Positions 1-7,575 of a DNA stretch of 64,000 nt are shown here, in pieces (position 1 is the stretch's first letter; each line of letters begins with the position of its first letter). A program made the translations under genes and the position numbers. The notes below the pieces were generated by a model, which was given only the letters and a program-made list of their open reading frames with translations, did no database searches and was not told the DNA's origin. Source of the DNA: Planctomycetota bacterium (GTDB lineage: Bacteria > Planctomycetota > Planctomycetia > Pirellulales > Pirellulaceae); assembly GCA_026692865.1 (NCBI GenBank), contig JAPLNI010000058.1, positions 295,746-359,745 on the forward strand. The letters are read 5' to 3'.

Positions 1-1239
1 GATCATCGTGACATCTTGGCATGATTTTTCAACGCTGATGACTCGCGATCCATTGGTGCCATCGACCGTGTTTCCTGTGATCGTTGCATTTTTACAGAAC
101 TCGGCCAGAAAGAATGCCCCCATGCGTGAACCAGTGATTTGGTTATTCGCAAAAGTAATTGTCTTGCATTTTTGAATATGCATCGTGTCGCCCAGAGCAC
201 TCAATCTGCATCCCCGAACAATCACATTTTCGCAGCCGACCAAATCTAATGCCCCTTTACCAGGACCACTTCCCGCCGGTGCATAGAGAGCAAGATGAGC
301 CTGAAACAAGTTAAAGATAAGGTTAACACTTTTTCCACCATCACTTTCGAATCGAATCGGCGCCCCTAAAGGTTGTTCGGCAATTCGAATGTAGCTTGGT
401 TTACTTTCCACGACGAAGTATTGTTTACCACGCTTGATGTTTCTCGGAAGCTGGTCGTTGTAGAAACAAATCGAATCGTGTCCGCGGTCGGCATCTGCAC
501 CTTCGCGTTTGGTTGAGACAGGAAGCAACTTGGAATTATCAAAGTAGACTCGATCATCATTGGCTAACATCCGAATCGATTCGCGAATCAGATCATTTCG
601 GAAGTATTTTGCAGCCATTTTTCGCTCATCGTCGTTGTACTCTTCCGGCCAAACGGTGATCTGCCACAGGTAGCCATAATCCCACATAAATTTTCCGCTT
701 CGCTCAAGCGTACAGTTCTCGACAGTTACGTTGCGAGCATAGGTTTCTACATCGCGTTCGCTTCCCTTCTTCTCCGCGCCGAGCACGGTAATCACCGCGC
801 CCGCGACTCCATTTGACGTCACATCACGAAAGGTTAGGTTCTCCGTTACACCACCTTTAGTTGTCGTGATAAGGATCGGTCGTGAATTGACATTTGGCTC
901 CCAGGAGTTGTCTGCCTTTGTATTATCAAAAACGTGCCCAGCGAAATGCCCGCCAAACCAATGGAAGTCGCTTACATTCTCACCCAGGAACAAAACTACA
1001 CGCGCCCTATCGCCGAGCGACTTCGGTAAATGAAATCTAGCACCATAAGCCCAAACCGTCGTGCTGGACGCAAGTTGGATTGGCTTGCTTCCGTCGATCT
1101 CATAATCGCCTGGTGGAATCGTCACCGCGTCATGCGTATCAGCCGACGCAAACAAAGCAGCGAGCTTGCTCGTATCGTCAGCCTGTGATGAACTGGTAAG
1201 TATGGTAAAAACCATCACAACAGTGAGAAAGCGATTCAT
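1..1239 (-). CDS. Secreted parallel beta-helix protein, 3' end cut by window
   Basis: An open frame runs on the minus strand from ATG at 1239 to base 1 without a stop (413 codons), so the C-terminus lies outside the window. The N-terminus is a short signal peptide (MNRFLTVVMVFTILTSSSQA). The start of the mature protein has the 'ValIPPGDYEIDG' style of a pectate-lyase-like fold, and the last third contains repeating short strands with N-rich turns (VENCTL, VIVRGCRL, ITFANNQITGS, ATITGNTVDG), which is the look of a right-handed beta-helix. Such proteins in planctomycetes are typically extracytoplasmic polysaccharide lyases, epimerases or binders; the catalytic type cannot be assigned. It lies 12 bases downstream of the FAD oxidoreductase gene and is probably co-transcribed with it. 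Confidence 0.8.
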   Translation of the reverse strand, partial: MNRFLTVVMVFTILTSSSQADDTSKLAALFASADTHDAVTIPPGDYEIDGSKPIQLASSTTVWAYGARFHLPKSLGDRARVVLFLGENVSDFHWFGGHFAGHVFDNTKADNSWEPNVNSRPILITTTKGGVTENLTFRDVTSNGVAGAVITVLGAEKKGSERDVETYARNVTVENCTLERSGKFMWDYGYLWQITVWPEEYNDDERKMAAKYFRNDLIRESIRMLANDDRVYFDNSKLLPVSTKREGADADRGHDSICFYNDQLPRNIKRGKQYFVVESKPSYIRIAEQPLGAPIRFESDGGKSVNLIFNLFQAHLALYAPAGSGPGKGALDLVGCENVIVRGCRLSALGDTMHIQKCKTITFANNQITGSRMGAFFLAEFCKNATITGNTVDGTNGSRVISVEKSCQDVTMI

Positions 1240-1251
1240 GATGGAAGCAAA

Positions 1252-2898
1252 TTAGTGATGGAAGGTATCTGGGGGAGTTAAAATCTGTCCAGGATCAAGA
1301 AGTGCGTCGCGCAATTTCGGATAGTGCATATCCTGAACTCGATTTCCTTCGGCAATTGCCATGACCGCTGCAGTAGCCGCTGAGTGTGCTGCAACCATAA
1401 AAGTAAATTCGATACGATAAGCACCATAGCCGACATCGCTGGAGGAAGGGCATGTCGGTGTGAGAAGGTTTGTATATTCCGAATATTTCGGTATCAGGCA
1501 ACGATAGGGAATCCCGCAAGGAATCCAGTCAGCATTTTTTGATTCATCGAATACCGCGCCTTCATTCCATACACGACCATCTTTCGCAATGCGTTGCGCA
1601 TGGTGCAGGTCAGGAGGCCACCAGACAAGGCCGACACTGTCATCGATAGGTTCGGGGCTGGCTTTGCGCACGTGCGCTTCGGTAAGAACGAAATCGCTTA
1701 CCATGCGGCGACCGTTACGAACATAGAAAGTTCTCGGCCAACCTTCGTTATCGGCGAACTCGTCCTTGCAAAGTCCCCAAGCCGCCCATTGCTCACATTG
1801 CTTTTCGGAAACAGATTCATCGTGCGCCATGAACCAATAAAATCCGTGAATATAATCACGACACTCCCGCAACATAGACTTTCGTTCCGTGTAGCTTGCC
1901 ATTGGATAGCGATGATTCCAGCCAGTAAAATTTCCTGCCAAATGATGCCATGAACCTGGGGCCGTTTTACCACCAGGCAAACCCGCTCCGGGAGGCGAGA
2001 TAATTCCACCTGCATTCACATAGCGACGATGTAGTTCGTAACGCGAAGAATCAAAGTTTGCGGGCTTCTCGAGGGGAACTCGATTTGATGGTCTCTTTGT
2101 CAGGCACAATCGAAAGCAATACCCCTGAATACAATCGTCAGCTTGGCCATGTACACCAAGTTGCCCGTCTTGTACTCCGAATATCAAGCCGCTTTCTGGT
2201 TTTCCGGGTATACGATACGGATCAAAACTGCGATAGAATTGGCCGTGTTTCGTATCGGTGCGAATGCTATTCTTGCTTTCGCCGTACTTCTCATTACCCT
2301 CACGTCCAACGACAAAGCTGATGCCAGCAAATGCCAACAGATCGCCTTCATACGTTGCGTCTATAAACACCTTCGCACTAACTTGCGCACCTTTTTCAAA
2401 ATGGAGCGATTCGATTCTCGAGTCCTTTTTGCCGACCCCATTTATCTCTTTCAGACGATGTCCGCGGAGCACTTTTACACCCGCTTCTTTAATCCATGCT
2501 TCGAATACAGCTTCGGCTACATGCGATTCGAATCGCCACAGTCCGCTTTGCTTTGCCCGGTTGCGAACCATGTTATCGAAAGCCCTCTGCTTGCCATAGC
2601 GAGCACTTACTCGTCGATAGAACTCTAAGGCCAAACCACCCACAGCCGGACTGTTTTGAAACTCCGCGTGGCTGTCGATGTCAGTCCCCCCCAGCCCCTC
2701 GACACTCATCCCACCTAAATGCTGCCCGGCTTCAACAAGCACAACTTGCTTGCCTGAATTAGCCACTGGAATTGCCGCAATCACTCCTGCACTAGTGCCA
2801 CCGTAAATGCATACGTCTATTTCTATCAAGGCTGCTGGCGACACTCTGGTCAAGTGAGCAACTAGAAAGATGATTGCGAAGTCAAATCGCGCGCGCAT
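1252..2898 (-). CDS. Exported FAD-dependent oxidoreductase
   Basis: 548 residues. A signal peptide (about residues 1-23, ending SPAALIE) is followed by a dinucleotide-binding start with the GGTSAGVIAA variant of the Rossmann glycine motif and a VEAGQHLGGM segment, as in the FAD_oxidored family that is expanded in planctomycetes. The C-terminus (AAHSAATAAVMAIAEG ... LLDPGQIL) matches the family's conserved second FAD-contact region. It probably oxidises an extracytoplasmic sugar or related substrate; the substrate is unknown. Its ATG shares one base with the stop of the PhzF-like gene (TAATG), which suggests translational coupling, and the secreted beta-helix gene starts 12 bases after its stop. 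The order suggests one transcript with the PfkB kinase. Confidence 0.85.
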   Translation of the reverse strand: MRARFDFAIIFLVAHLTRVSPAALIEIDVCIYGGTSAGVIAAIPVANSGKQVVLVEAGQHLGGMSVEGLGGTDIDSHAEFQNSPAVGGLALEFYRRVSARYGKQRAFDNMVRNRAKQSGLWRFESHVAEAVFEAWIKEAGVKVLRGHRLKEINGVGKKDSRIESLHFEKGAQVSAKVFIDATYEGDLLAFAGISFVVGREGNEKYGESKNSIRTDTKHGQFYRSFDPYRIPGKPESGLIFGVQDGQLGVHGQADDCIQGYCFRLCLTKRPSNRVPLEKPANFDSSRYELHRRYVNAGGIISPPGAGLPGGKTAPGSWHHLAGNFTGWNHRYPMASYTERKSMLRECRDYIHGFYWFMAHDESVSEKQCEQWAAWGLCKDEFADNEGWPRTFYVRNGRRMVSDFVLTEAHVRKASPEPIDDSVGLVWWPPDLHHAQRIAKDGRVWNEGAVFDESKNADWIPCGIPYRCLIPKYSEYTNLLTPTCPSSSDVGYGAYRIEFTFMVAAHSAATAAVMAIAEGNRVQDMHYPKLRDALLDPGQILTPPDTFHH

Positions 2899-3707
2899 TA
2901 GTAATTCATATCCTGGGCTTTATGTAGGAATTCAATCTTGCTCATCATAACGGCTTGGCCTTGCAATAGCACCCGTTCACCCTGCACACTAAGCTTGACT
3001 ATGCCGCCACGTTTACTGGCCTGATAGGCTGCCAATTCTGACTTGCTGAGCTTTGCCATCCAATAGGGCCCAAGTGCACAGTGTGCGGATCCGGTTACGG
3101 GATCCTCATCGATACCGGCAGCAGGTGCGAAAAAACGCGACACAAAGTCAAACTCTTTTGACTCACTTCTGCAGGTTGCGATAACGCCGCGTATAGGCAA
3201 TCTTGCGAGAGTCGTAAAATCTGGCTTTAGCAATCTCAATGTTTTCTCATTAGCAACCTCAACCAGATAGTCCATTTCATTGAGACTGCACGATACTATT
3301 TCGCACCCTAGAGCATCCTCGATGGCTTGCGGGGCATCGACTGGTTCGCATTCAACTGCCGGAAAATCCATCTCAATCCAAGAACCATTCTTTTTGCAGG
3401 TCAACCAACCACTCAGAGTATTAAAGCGTGCGTGTTCATCGCATTTCAACACGCCTGTTTCCCAAAGTACAAAAGCACTTGCAAGTGTCGCGTGTCCGCA
3501 TAGCTTGACTTCCATCGAAGGCGTCAACCAACGAAGTGAGTATCCGCCATCGACCGGATGCAAAAATGCTGTTTCAGATAGATTCATTTCTAACGCGACA
3601 AGCTTCATCCAAGTTTCGTCGGAAGGACCATCGAGTAAACAAACAGCCGCAGGATTACCCGAAAAAGGACGATCGGTAAACGCATCAACAACATGCAGAG
3701 TAGTCAT
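2898..3707 (-). CDS. PhzF-family isomerase/epimerase-like protein
   Basis: 269 residues, the normal length of the PhzF (phenazine biosynthesis-like) family. It begins with the typical VVDAFTDRPFSGNPAAV segment, has the proposed catalytic Glu at residue 45 (SETAF), the KLCGHATLA motif around 69-76, and a second-domain signature DEDPVTGSAHC near 200-210. PhzF proteins have a diaminopimelate-epimerase fold. The phenazine enzyme isomerises trans-2,3-dihydro-3-hydroxyanthranilate, but most homologues, probably including this one, act on unknown metabolites. trpE lies upstream on the same strand, yet no other phenazine gene is present, so a phenazine role is not supported. It overlaps both neighbours by one base (TAATG at 3707 and 2898). 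Confidence 0.9.
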   Translation of the reverse strand: MTTLHVVDAFTDRPFSGNPAAVCLLDGPSDETWMKLVALEMNLSETAFLHPVDGGYSLRWLTPSMEVKLCGHATLASAFVLWETGVLKCDEHARFNTLSGWLTCKKNGSWIEMDFPAVECEPVDAPQAIEDALGCEIVSCSLNEMDYLVEVANEKTLRLLKPDFTTLARLPIRGVIATCRSESKEFDFVSRFFAPAAGIDEDPVTGSAHCALGPYWMAKLSKSELAAYQASKRGGIVKLSVQGERVLLQGQAVMMSKIEFLHKAQDMNY

Positions 3708-4612
3708 TACAAACTTTCAAAACGTAGGATAGGCTTGTGCGCTACATATGGAGTGGCACCTTGTTGAGTGCATACGAACGCGGCTAATTCTGAAGCGAGT
3801 TGGTGAGCCTCTGTGATCGGCTTATGATTTGTAATGCCAACGACAAGTGCAGCTGTGAAAGCGTCTCCTGCCCCAACCGTGTCAACAACTTTCACGTCGC
3901 GACCTACTTGTTCATCAAAAGTACCATTCGCGAAAATCACTGACCCGGAGGCACCTCGCGTTAAAGCGATACATTGCAAGTTGTACTTTTCGCTTAGCCA
4001 AGGCAAAACCTTTTGGTATGAACTTTCTGAAGCTCCAAGTAACTTCGCGACAATTGGTAACTCATCGTCGTTGAGTTTAAGCAGCGTTGCGACTTTAAGC
4101 GATTCATCTAGCACTTCAAGGTTATAAAAGTCTTGTCGTAGGTTCACATCGAATACACGAAGGCAATCATGCTTCGTGGTCGCTAGGAATCGGTAAATGG
4201 TCGTTCTTGCTAACTCGCTTCGCTGTGCGAGTGATCCGAAGCAAACCGCATCACAACGTTGAGCCAACACCGCTAATGAATCAGTCCAATGCAAGTTATC
4301 CCAGGCTGAATCTTTTGCGAAGTGATACGATGCTTGGCCTAGTGGATCCAATATGACATCAACTGTTCCGGTTGCATGGAACTGGTTCTTCTGAAGATAC
4401 TCTGTGTGAACTTCACGAAGCCGAAACTCTTCGAATACTTGCGTACCAAGAGAATCTATACCGACCGCGCTGACAATGTATCCGGCTGCTCCGAGGGATG
4501 CCGCGTGGCACGCGAAATTTGCTGGAGCCCCACCGAAATGCGCTCCACTAGGAAAAACGTCCCAAAGGACTTCGCCAAGACCGACTACGTTAGGTTTTCG
4601 AATATTGCTCAT
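3707..4612 (-). CDS. PfkB-family sugar kinase (fructokinase-like)
   Basis: 301 residues from ATG 4612. The frame is open to a TTG at 4648, but homology begins right after the ATG (VVGLGEVLWD). It carries PfkB signature 1 as FGGAPANFACHAA (about 26-38) and signature 2 as DTVGAGDAF (about 243-251), with the catalytic Asp at 249 and the anion-hole GAGD. The family phosphorylates sugars or nucleosides with ATP in the cytosol. The GEVLWD opening and GGAPAN motif favour fructokinase or a related ketose/sugar-acid kinase. The stop overlaps the PhzF-like start by one base, so the two are likely translated together. It lies 96 bases after uraH on the same strand. Confidence 0.9.
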   Translation of the reverse strand: MSNIRKPNVVGLGEVLWDVFPSGAHFGGAPANFACHAASLGAAGYIVSAVGIDSLGTQVFEEFRLREVHTEYLQKNQFHATGTVDVILDPLGQASYHFAKDSAWDNLHWTDSLAVLAQRCDAVCFGSLAQRSELARTTIYRFLATTKHDCLRVFDVNLRQDFYNLEVLDESLKVATLLKLNDDELPIVAKLLGASESSYQKVLPWLSEKYNLQCIALTRGASGSVIFANGTFDEQVGRDVKVVDTVGAGDAFTAALVVGITNHKPITEAHQLASELAAFVCTQQGATPYVAHKPILRFESL

Positions 4613-4708
4613 AACGCAATCGTTAGACGCTTTCAAATAGAATTGCAACCAAAGATTGGTCTCTACAGGAATTACACGCTGAAGCGATACGACCGACCGA
4701 TATGCGAT

Positions 4709-5059
4709 TTACGATCCGCGATAGGTTGAATAGCCGAATGGGCTTATAAGAAGGGGGATATGATAATGCTCGGAGGCGGCATGCACTTCAAATTCGATGA
4801 CGACTCGTGGATAGAAGTGAGTCACTGCTTGCAATTGAAAGTATGGGCCTGTTTCGAAAGTGATTCGGTATCGGCCGGAGCTGAGCGAAAAATCGGATGG
4901 TAGGATATCCGTGATTCGACCATTAGCGTCTGTTATGCCACGCCCTAGTGATCGCCACTGGTCATGTACCAATGCCTCTAAATCAATGGCCATCGCAACC
5001 GCAGGAAGTCCCGTTCGAGTGTCCAGTACATGCGTTGTGATGGGGCTACGCGCTGCCAT
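4709..5059 (-). CDS. uraH: 5-hydroxyisourate hydrolase (transthyretin-related)
   Basis: 116 residues from ATG 5059. The same frame is open further upstream, but the extension would overlap trpE and is not HIUase-like, whereas the family is about 110-120 residues long. The diagnostic features are present: the start SPITTHVLDTRTG (catalytic His 10), the central HFYPRVVIEF segment and the C-terminal YRGS tetrapeptide that closes the active site. The enzyme hydrolyses 5-hydroxyisourate, the uricase product, on the way to allantoin. No uricase or OHCU decarboxylase gene is in the window, though a NCS1 purine/allantoin-type permease is encoded at 12.8 kb. It lies 25 bases behind trpE with a weak AAGGCG site before the ATG. 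Confidence 0.92.
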   Translation of the reverse strand: MAARSPITTHVLDTRTGLPAVAMAIDLEALVHDQWRSLGRGITDANGRITDILPSDFSLSSGRYRITFETGPYFQLQAVTHFYPRVVIEFEVHAASEHYHIPLLISPFGYSTYRGS

Positions 5060-5084
5060 GATTAGTTTCGCCTTATCGTTTTCT

Positions 5085-6584
5085 CTAAAGCTTTCCAAAG
5101 CGTGCTCGAGTGACTTCAACCGCCTTGAGTAACGCTCCCGCTTTATTGACTGTTTCTTGATACTCAGATGCGGGATCACTTTCTGCAACCAGACCCGCCC
5201 CCGCCTGAAGATAAATTTTTCCGCCACAGATCACCATAGTTCGAAGGGCAATGCACGTATCCATGTTGCCGCGATAATCGAAGTAACCTACTGCACCGCC
5301 GTAAGGACCGCGACGTGTTGGTTCGATCGCATCGATGATTTCCATCGCTCGAACTTTAGGAGCACCACTGACTGTCCCGGCAGGTAACGCTGCTTTAAAA
5401 GCATCCATCGCGGTGAGATCGTCTCGAAGCGTTCCTTCTACATTGGAAGAAATATGCATCACGTGCGAATACTGTTCAACAGCCATCACGTTCGAAAGAA
5501 CCACAGACCCAAACTTTGCAACGCGACCAACATCATTCCGTCCCAGATCCACGAGCATCACATGCTCGGCTCGCTCCTTGGGATCATTGAGGAGCTCCTC
5601 GGCAAGCCGGCAGTCTTCCTCAGCCGTCTTTCCCCGTGGGCGGGTTCCCGCTAGTGGTCGAACGGTTACTTGCGAGTCCATCACACGACACATCACTTCA
5701 GGCGAGCTACCAACCAAGATGGCTTGAGGAGTTCGCACGAAGAACATAAACGGGCTTGGATTGATTACTCGGAGTGACCGATAGACTTCGAAGGGTTCGA
5801 CATCGCACTCGACCTCGAAGCGTTGACTGATAACGACTTGAAAAATATCGCCGGCTCGGATGTACTCGTTGCAGGTTCGAACTGCGTCTTCGAATTGATC
5901 TCGAGTGAAATTTGATTTCGCTTTGATCGTTGTTGGTCCGCCCAGGACAATATCCGCTGGACGACTTGCAGGGAGCTCGCGAGAAAGTGCGTCAACAGTC
6001 TTTTGGATCTCTTTCTGAGCACTTGCATAGGCGACCTCAACCGATGCAAACTTTGATACTTCGACGAGCGAAATAACCAGATATGTTTTCGTAATGTTGT
6101 CGAACACGACCAAGTGATGATAGAAACCGAGGTCGATATCGGGTAACCCGCGATCGTCGGCGGGAGCGTCTGGTAGCTTTTCAACGTATCGAATTACATC
6201 GTAGGCCATGTAACCGATCGCACCTCCAAGGAATGGCGGAAGGCCATCGACCGGTGCGACTGAATGATTCTGAATTCGCTCCTGAAGCAGTTTGAGAGGA
6301 TCCTCCGAGTGGGTTTCAGCGCGTGCGTCCCCTTCCTGCAAAAGTGTTCGCTCCCCCCAAGCAGCAAACCGAGCTTGTGGACGCGTCGCTACAAAGCTGT
6401 AGCGGCCCACTCTCTCGCCTCCAATGACGCTTTCGAAAAGGCAACCTGGCGAGATTCCATCATCTAAAAGCTTGAAGGCTGTAACCGGCGTCAAGCCATC
6501 GGACAAAAGCCGACGATAAACCGGCACAAAGTTGTGATTGTCGGCAAGTTGTCGGAAATCCTCCAGGATCGGAAATGTCTTCAT
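5085..6584 (-). CDS. trpE: Anthranilate synthase component I
   Basis: 499 residues, normal for TrpE. The N-terminal domain has the ESVIGGERVGRYSF segment associated with tryptophan feedback binding. The C-terminal chorismate-binding domain shows PLAGTRPRGKT, the DLGRNDVGRV block, GAPKVRAMEIID and GPYGGAVGYFDYRGN. The enzyme makes anthranilate from chorismate with glutamine- or ammonia-derived nitrogen, the first step of tryptophan synthesis. No trpG glutaminase gene is adjacent, so the amidotransferase subunit must be encoded elsewhere. It is the first gene of the minus-strand run that continues into uraH; a GAAG site precedes the ATG by four bases. No leader peptide with Trp codons was noticed in the upstream 290 bases. 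Confidence 0.96.
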   Translation of the reverse strand: MKTFPILEDFRQLADNHNFVPVYRRLLSDGLTPVTAFKLLDDGISPGCLFESVIGGERVGRYSFVATRPQARFAAWGERTLLQEGDARAETHSEDPLKLLQERIQNHSVAPVDGLPPFLGGAIGYMAYDVIRYVEKLPDAPADDRGLPDIDLGFYHHLVVFDNITKTYLVISLVEVSKFASVEVAYASAQKEIQKTVDALSRELPASRPADIVLGGPTTIKAKSNFTRDQFEDAVRTCNEYIRAGDIFQVVISQRFEVECDVEPFEVYRSLRVINPSPFMFFVRTPQAILVGSSPEVMCRVMDSQVTVRPLAGTRPRGKTAEEDCRLAEELLNDPKERAEHVMLVDLGRNDVGRVAKFGSVVLSNVMAVEQYSHVMHISSNVEGTLRDDLTAMDAFKAALPAGTVSGAPKVRAMEIIDAIEPTRRGPYGGAVGYFDYRGNMDTCIALRTMVICGGKIYLQAGAGLVAESDPASEYQETVNKAGALLKAVEVTRARFGKL

Positions 6585-6876
6585 GCGGCTTCAGCGAATT
6601 TTCTAGCTTGGTTCGGCGTTGGTAAACAAGTTTGTCACAGTAGATTGAGATGCAAAACGAAATCCTCTAGTCATAGTATAACGAAAAAAAGATGTCCTGA
6701 GCGGGTTGATAAGAACCGAGAATCGTGGCGAATCACAATTGCCAAATCATTGGGATACGATATTGTACATTGCTCGGGTTACGCTCACTCAAGCCAAGGC
6801 CAAAATCAACGGATTGCAATATGGACTGTTCGCAAAAATAGTGCACGAATAATCACCTTCACTGTGAGAATGTAAA
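6585..6876. promoter_or_regulatory. Divergent intergenic region between trpE and mcsA
   Basis: About 290 bases separate the two divergent starts, so promoters for both directions must lie here. A TCAC-T-GTGA palindrome is just upstream of the mcsA ATG (about 6858-6866). No clear sigma-70 hexamer pair or gene was recognised. Confidence 0.35.
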
Positions 6877-7377
6877 ATGAAGTGCCAACACTGTGATAAA
6901 CCTGCAACGTTTCACATCACTGAGTTAATCGATCCAAGCGAGCCCGCGAGCGTTCACCTTTGCGAGGATCATGCGAGGGTTTACTTGGCTCAAGGCTCTA
7001 CCGCTGGGCCCGTTTCGGCTCTCGCAGGCATGTTGGCAAAGCAACTCAAAATCGAGCAGGCCGCACAAAAGCTATCCGAAGTGGATCAAAAAACCTGCCC
7101 AGCTTGCGGGATCACCTTTGCTGAGTTCCGACAAGGTGGGCGTTTGGGCTGCGGTTACGATTATGTCCACTTCCAAGAGGATTTGGAGCCTCTGCTGATT
7201 AACATTCACGGTGCTACAGAGCACATAGGCAAACGCGCGTCGCAGGCTGAAGGAGCAGGCAATCGACAGCACGAAGTTGTACAACTTCGAAAGGAGATGA
7301 AGGCAGCGATCGAAAAAGAAGATTACGAGACCGCAGGCAAGCTTCGAGATCAAATTCGAGAAATCGAAGCACAGTAG
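6877..7377 (+). CDS. mcsA: McsA-like zinc-finger protein with UVR motif
   Basis: 166 residues. It has two zinc-ribbon-like clusters, Cys3-x2-Cys6 with Cys29/His32, and Cys74-x2-Cys77 with Cys92, followed by a C-terminal UvrB/UvrC (UVR) helix pair at about 132-166. This is the McsA architecture. In Firmicutes McsA activates the protein-arginine kinase McsB and bridges to ClpC. The last ligand position of the second cluster reads GCGYDY, so the usual second Cys of CxxCY is Asp 95 here. mcsB is about 20 kb away (27994-29067) rather than next door. Good start: a GAGA-containing site lies upstream of the ATG. Confidence 0.88.
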   Translation: MKCQHCDKPATFHITELIDPSEPASVHLCEDHARVYLAQGSTAGPVSALAGMLAKQLKIEQAAQKLSEVDQKTCPACGITFAEFRQGGRLGCGYDYVHFQEDLEPLLINIHGATEHIGKRASQAEGAGNRQHEVVQLRKEMKAAIEKEDYETAGKLRDQIREIEAQ

Positions 7378-7396
7378 TCGCTACGAAATCGCTACA

Positions 7397-7420
7397 AACT
7401 TGTTTATCTCAAGTTCTTTT
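7397..7420 (+). terminator. Weak hairpin terminator after mcsA
   Basis: AACTTG and CAAGTT can pair around a 7-base loop, followed by CTTTT. The stem is short and AT-rich, so termination strength is doubtful; placement 20 bases after the mcsA stop supports it. Confidence 0.4.
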
Positions 7421-7500
7421 CGATGCTTCCTGCTAACCGCAAATAGTTCACTTATTCGAAAGCCTGAACTTTTCATTGAACTACTTGCCTCTCGATCCTG

Positions 7501-7557
7501 ATGCGTTAGCCGATCTTAACCGACCAGTGCAGAAGCGTGGCTAACGCCATCGGCTCA
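7501..7557. repeat. GAGCC-type dispersed intergenic repeat, copy 1
   Basis: Read on the minus strand, the segment begins GAGCCGATGGCGTTAGCCAC and ends with GGCTAACGCAT, so the ends are imperfect inverted copies. A related element sits at 55001-55122 and a shorter one at 15746-15770. It lies in the convergent gap between mcsA and the M3 peptidase gene. Confidence 0.55.
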
Positions 7558-7575
7558 GATTTCGTTAGTTTGCTT

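Noticed and set aside
2143..2628. 161-residue plus-strand ORF inside the FAD oxidoreductase gene
   Set aside because: Shadow of the minus-strand gene; the oxidoreductase reading has clear family motifs.
2898..3707. Phenazine biosynthesis cluster, suggested by trpE upstream of a PhzF-like gene
   Set aside because: No phzB, D, E or G-like genes; the PhzF family is mostly of unknown, non-phenazine function.
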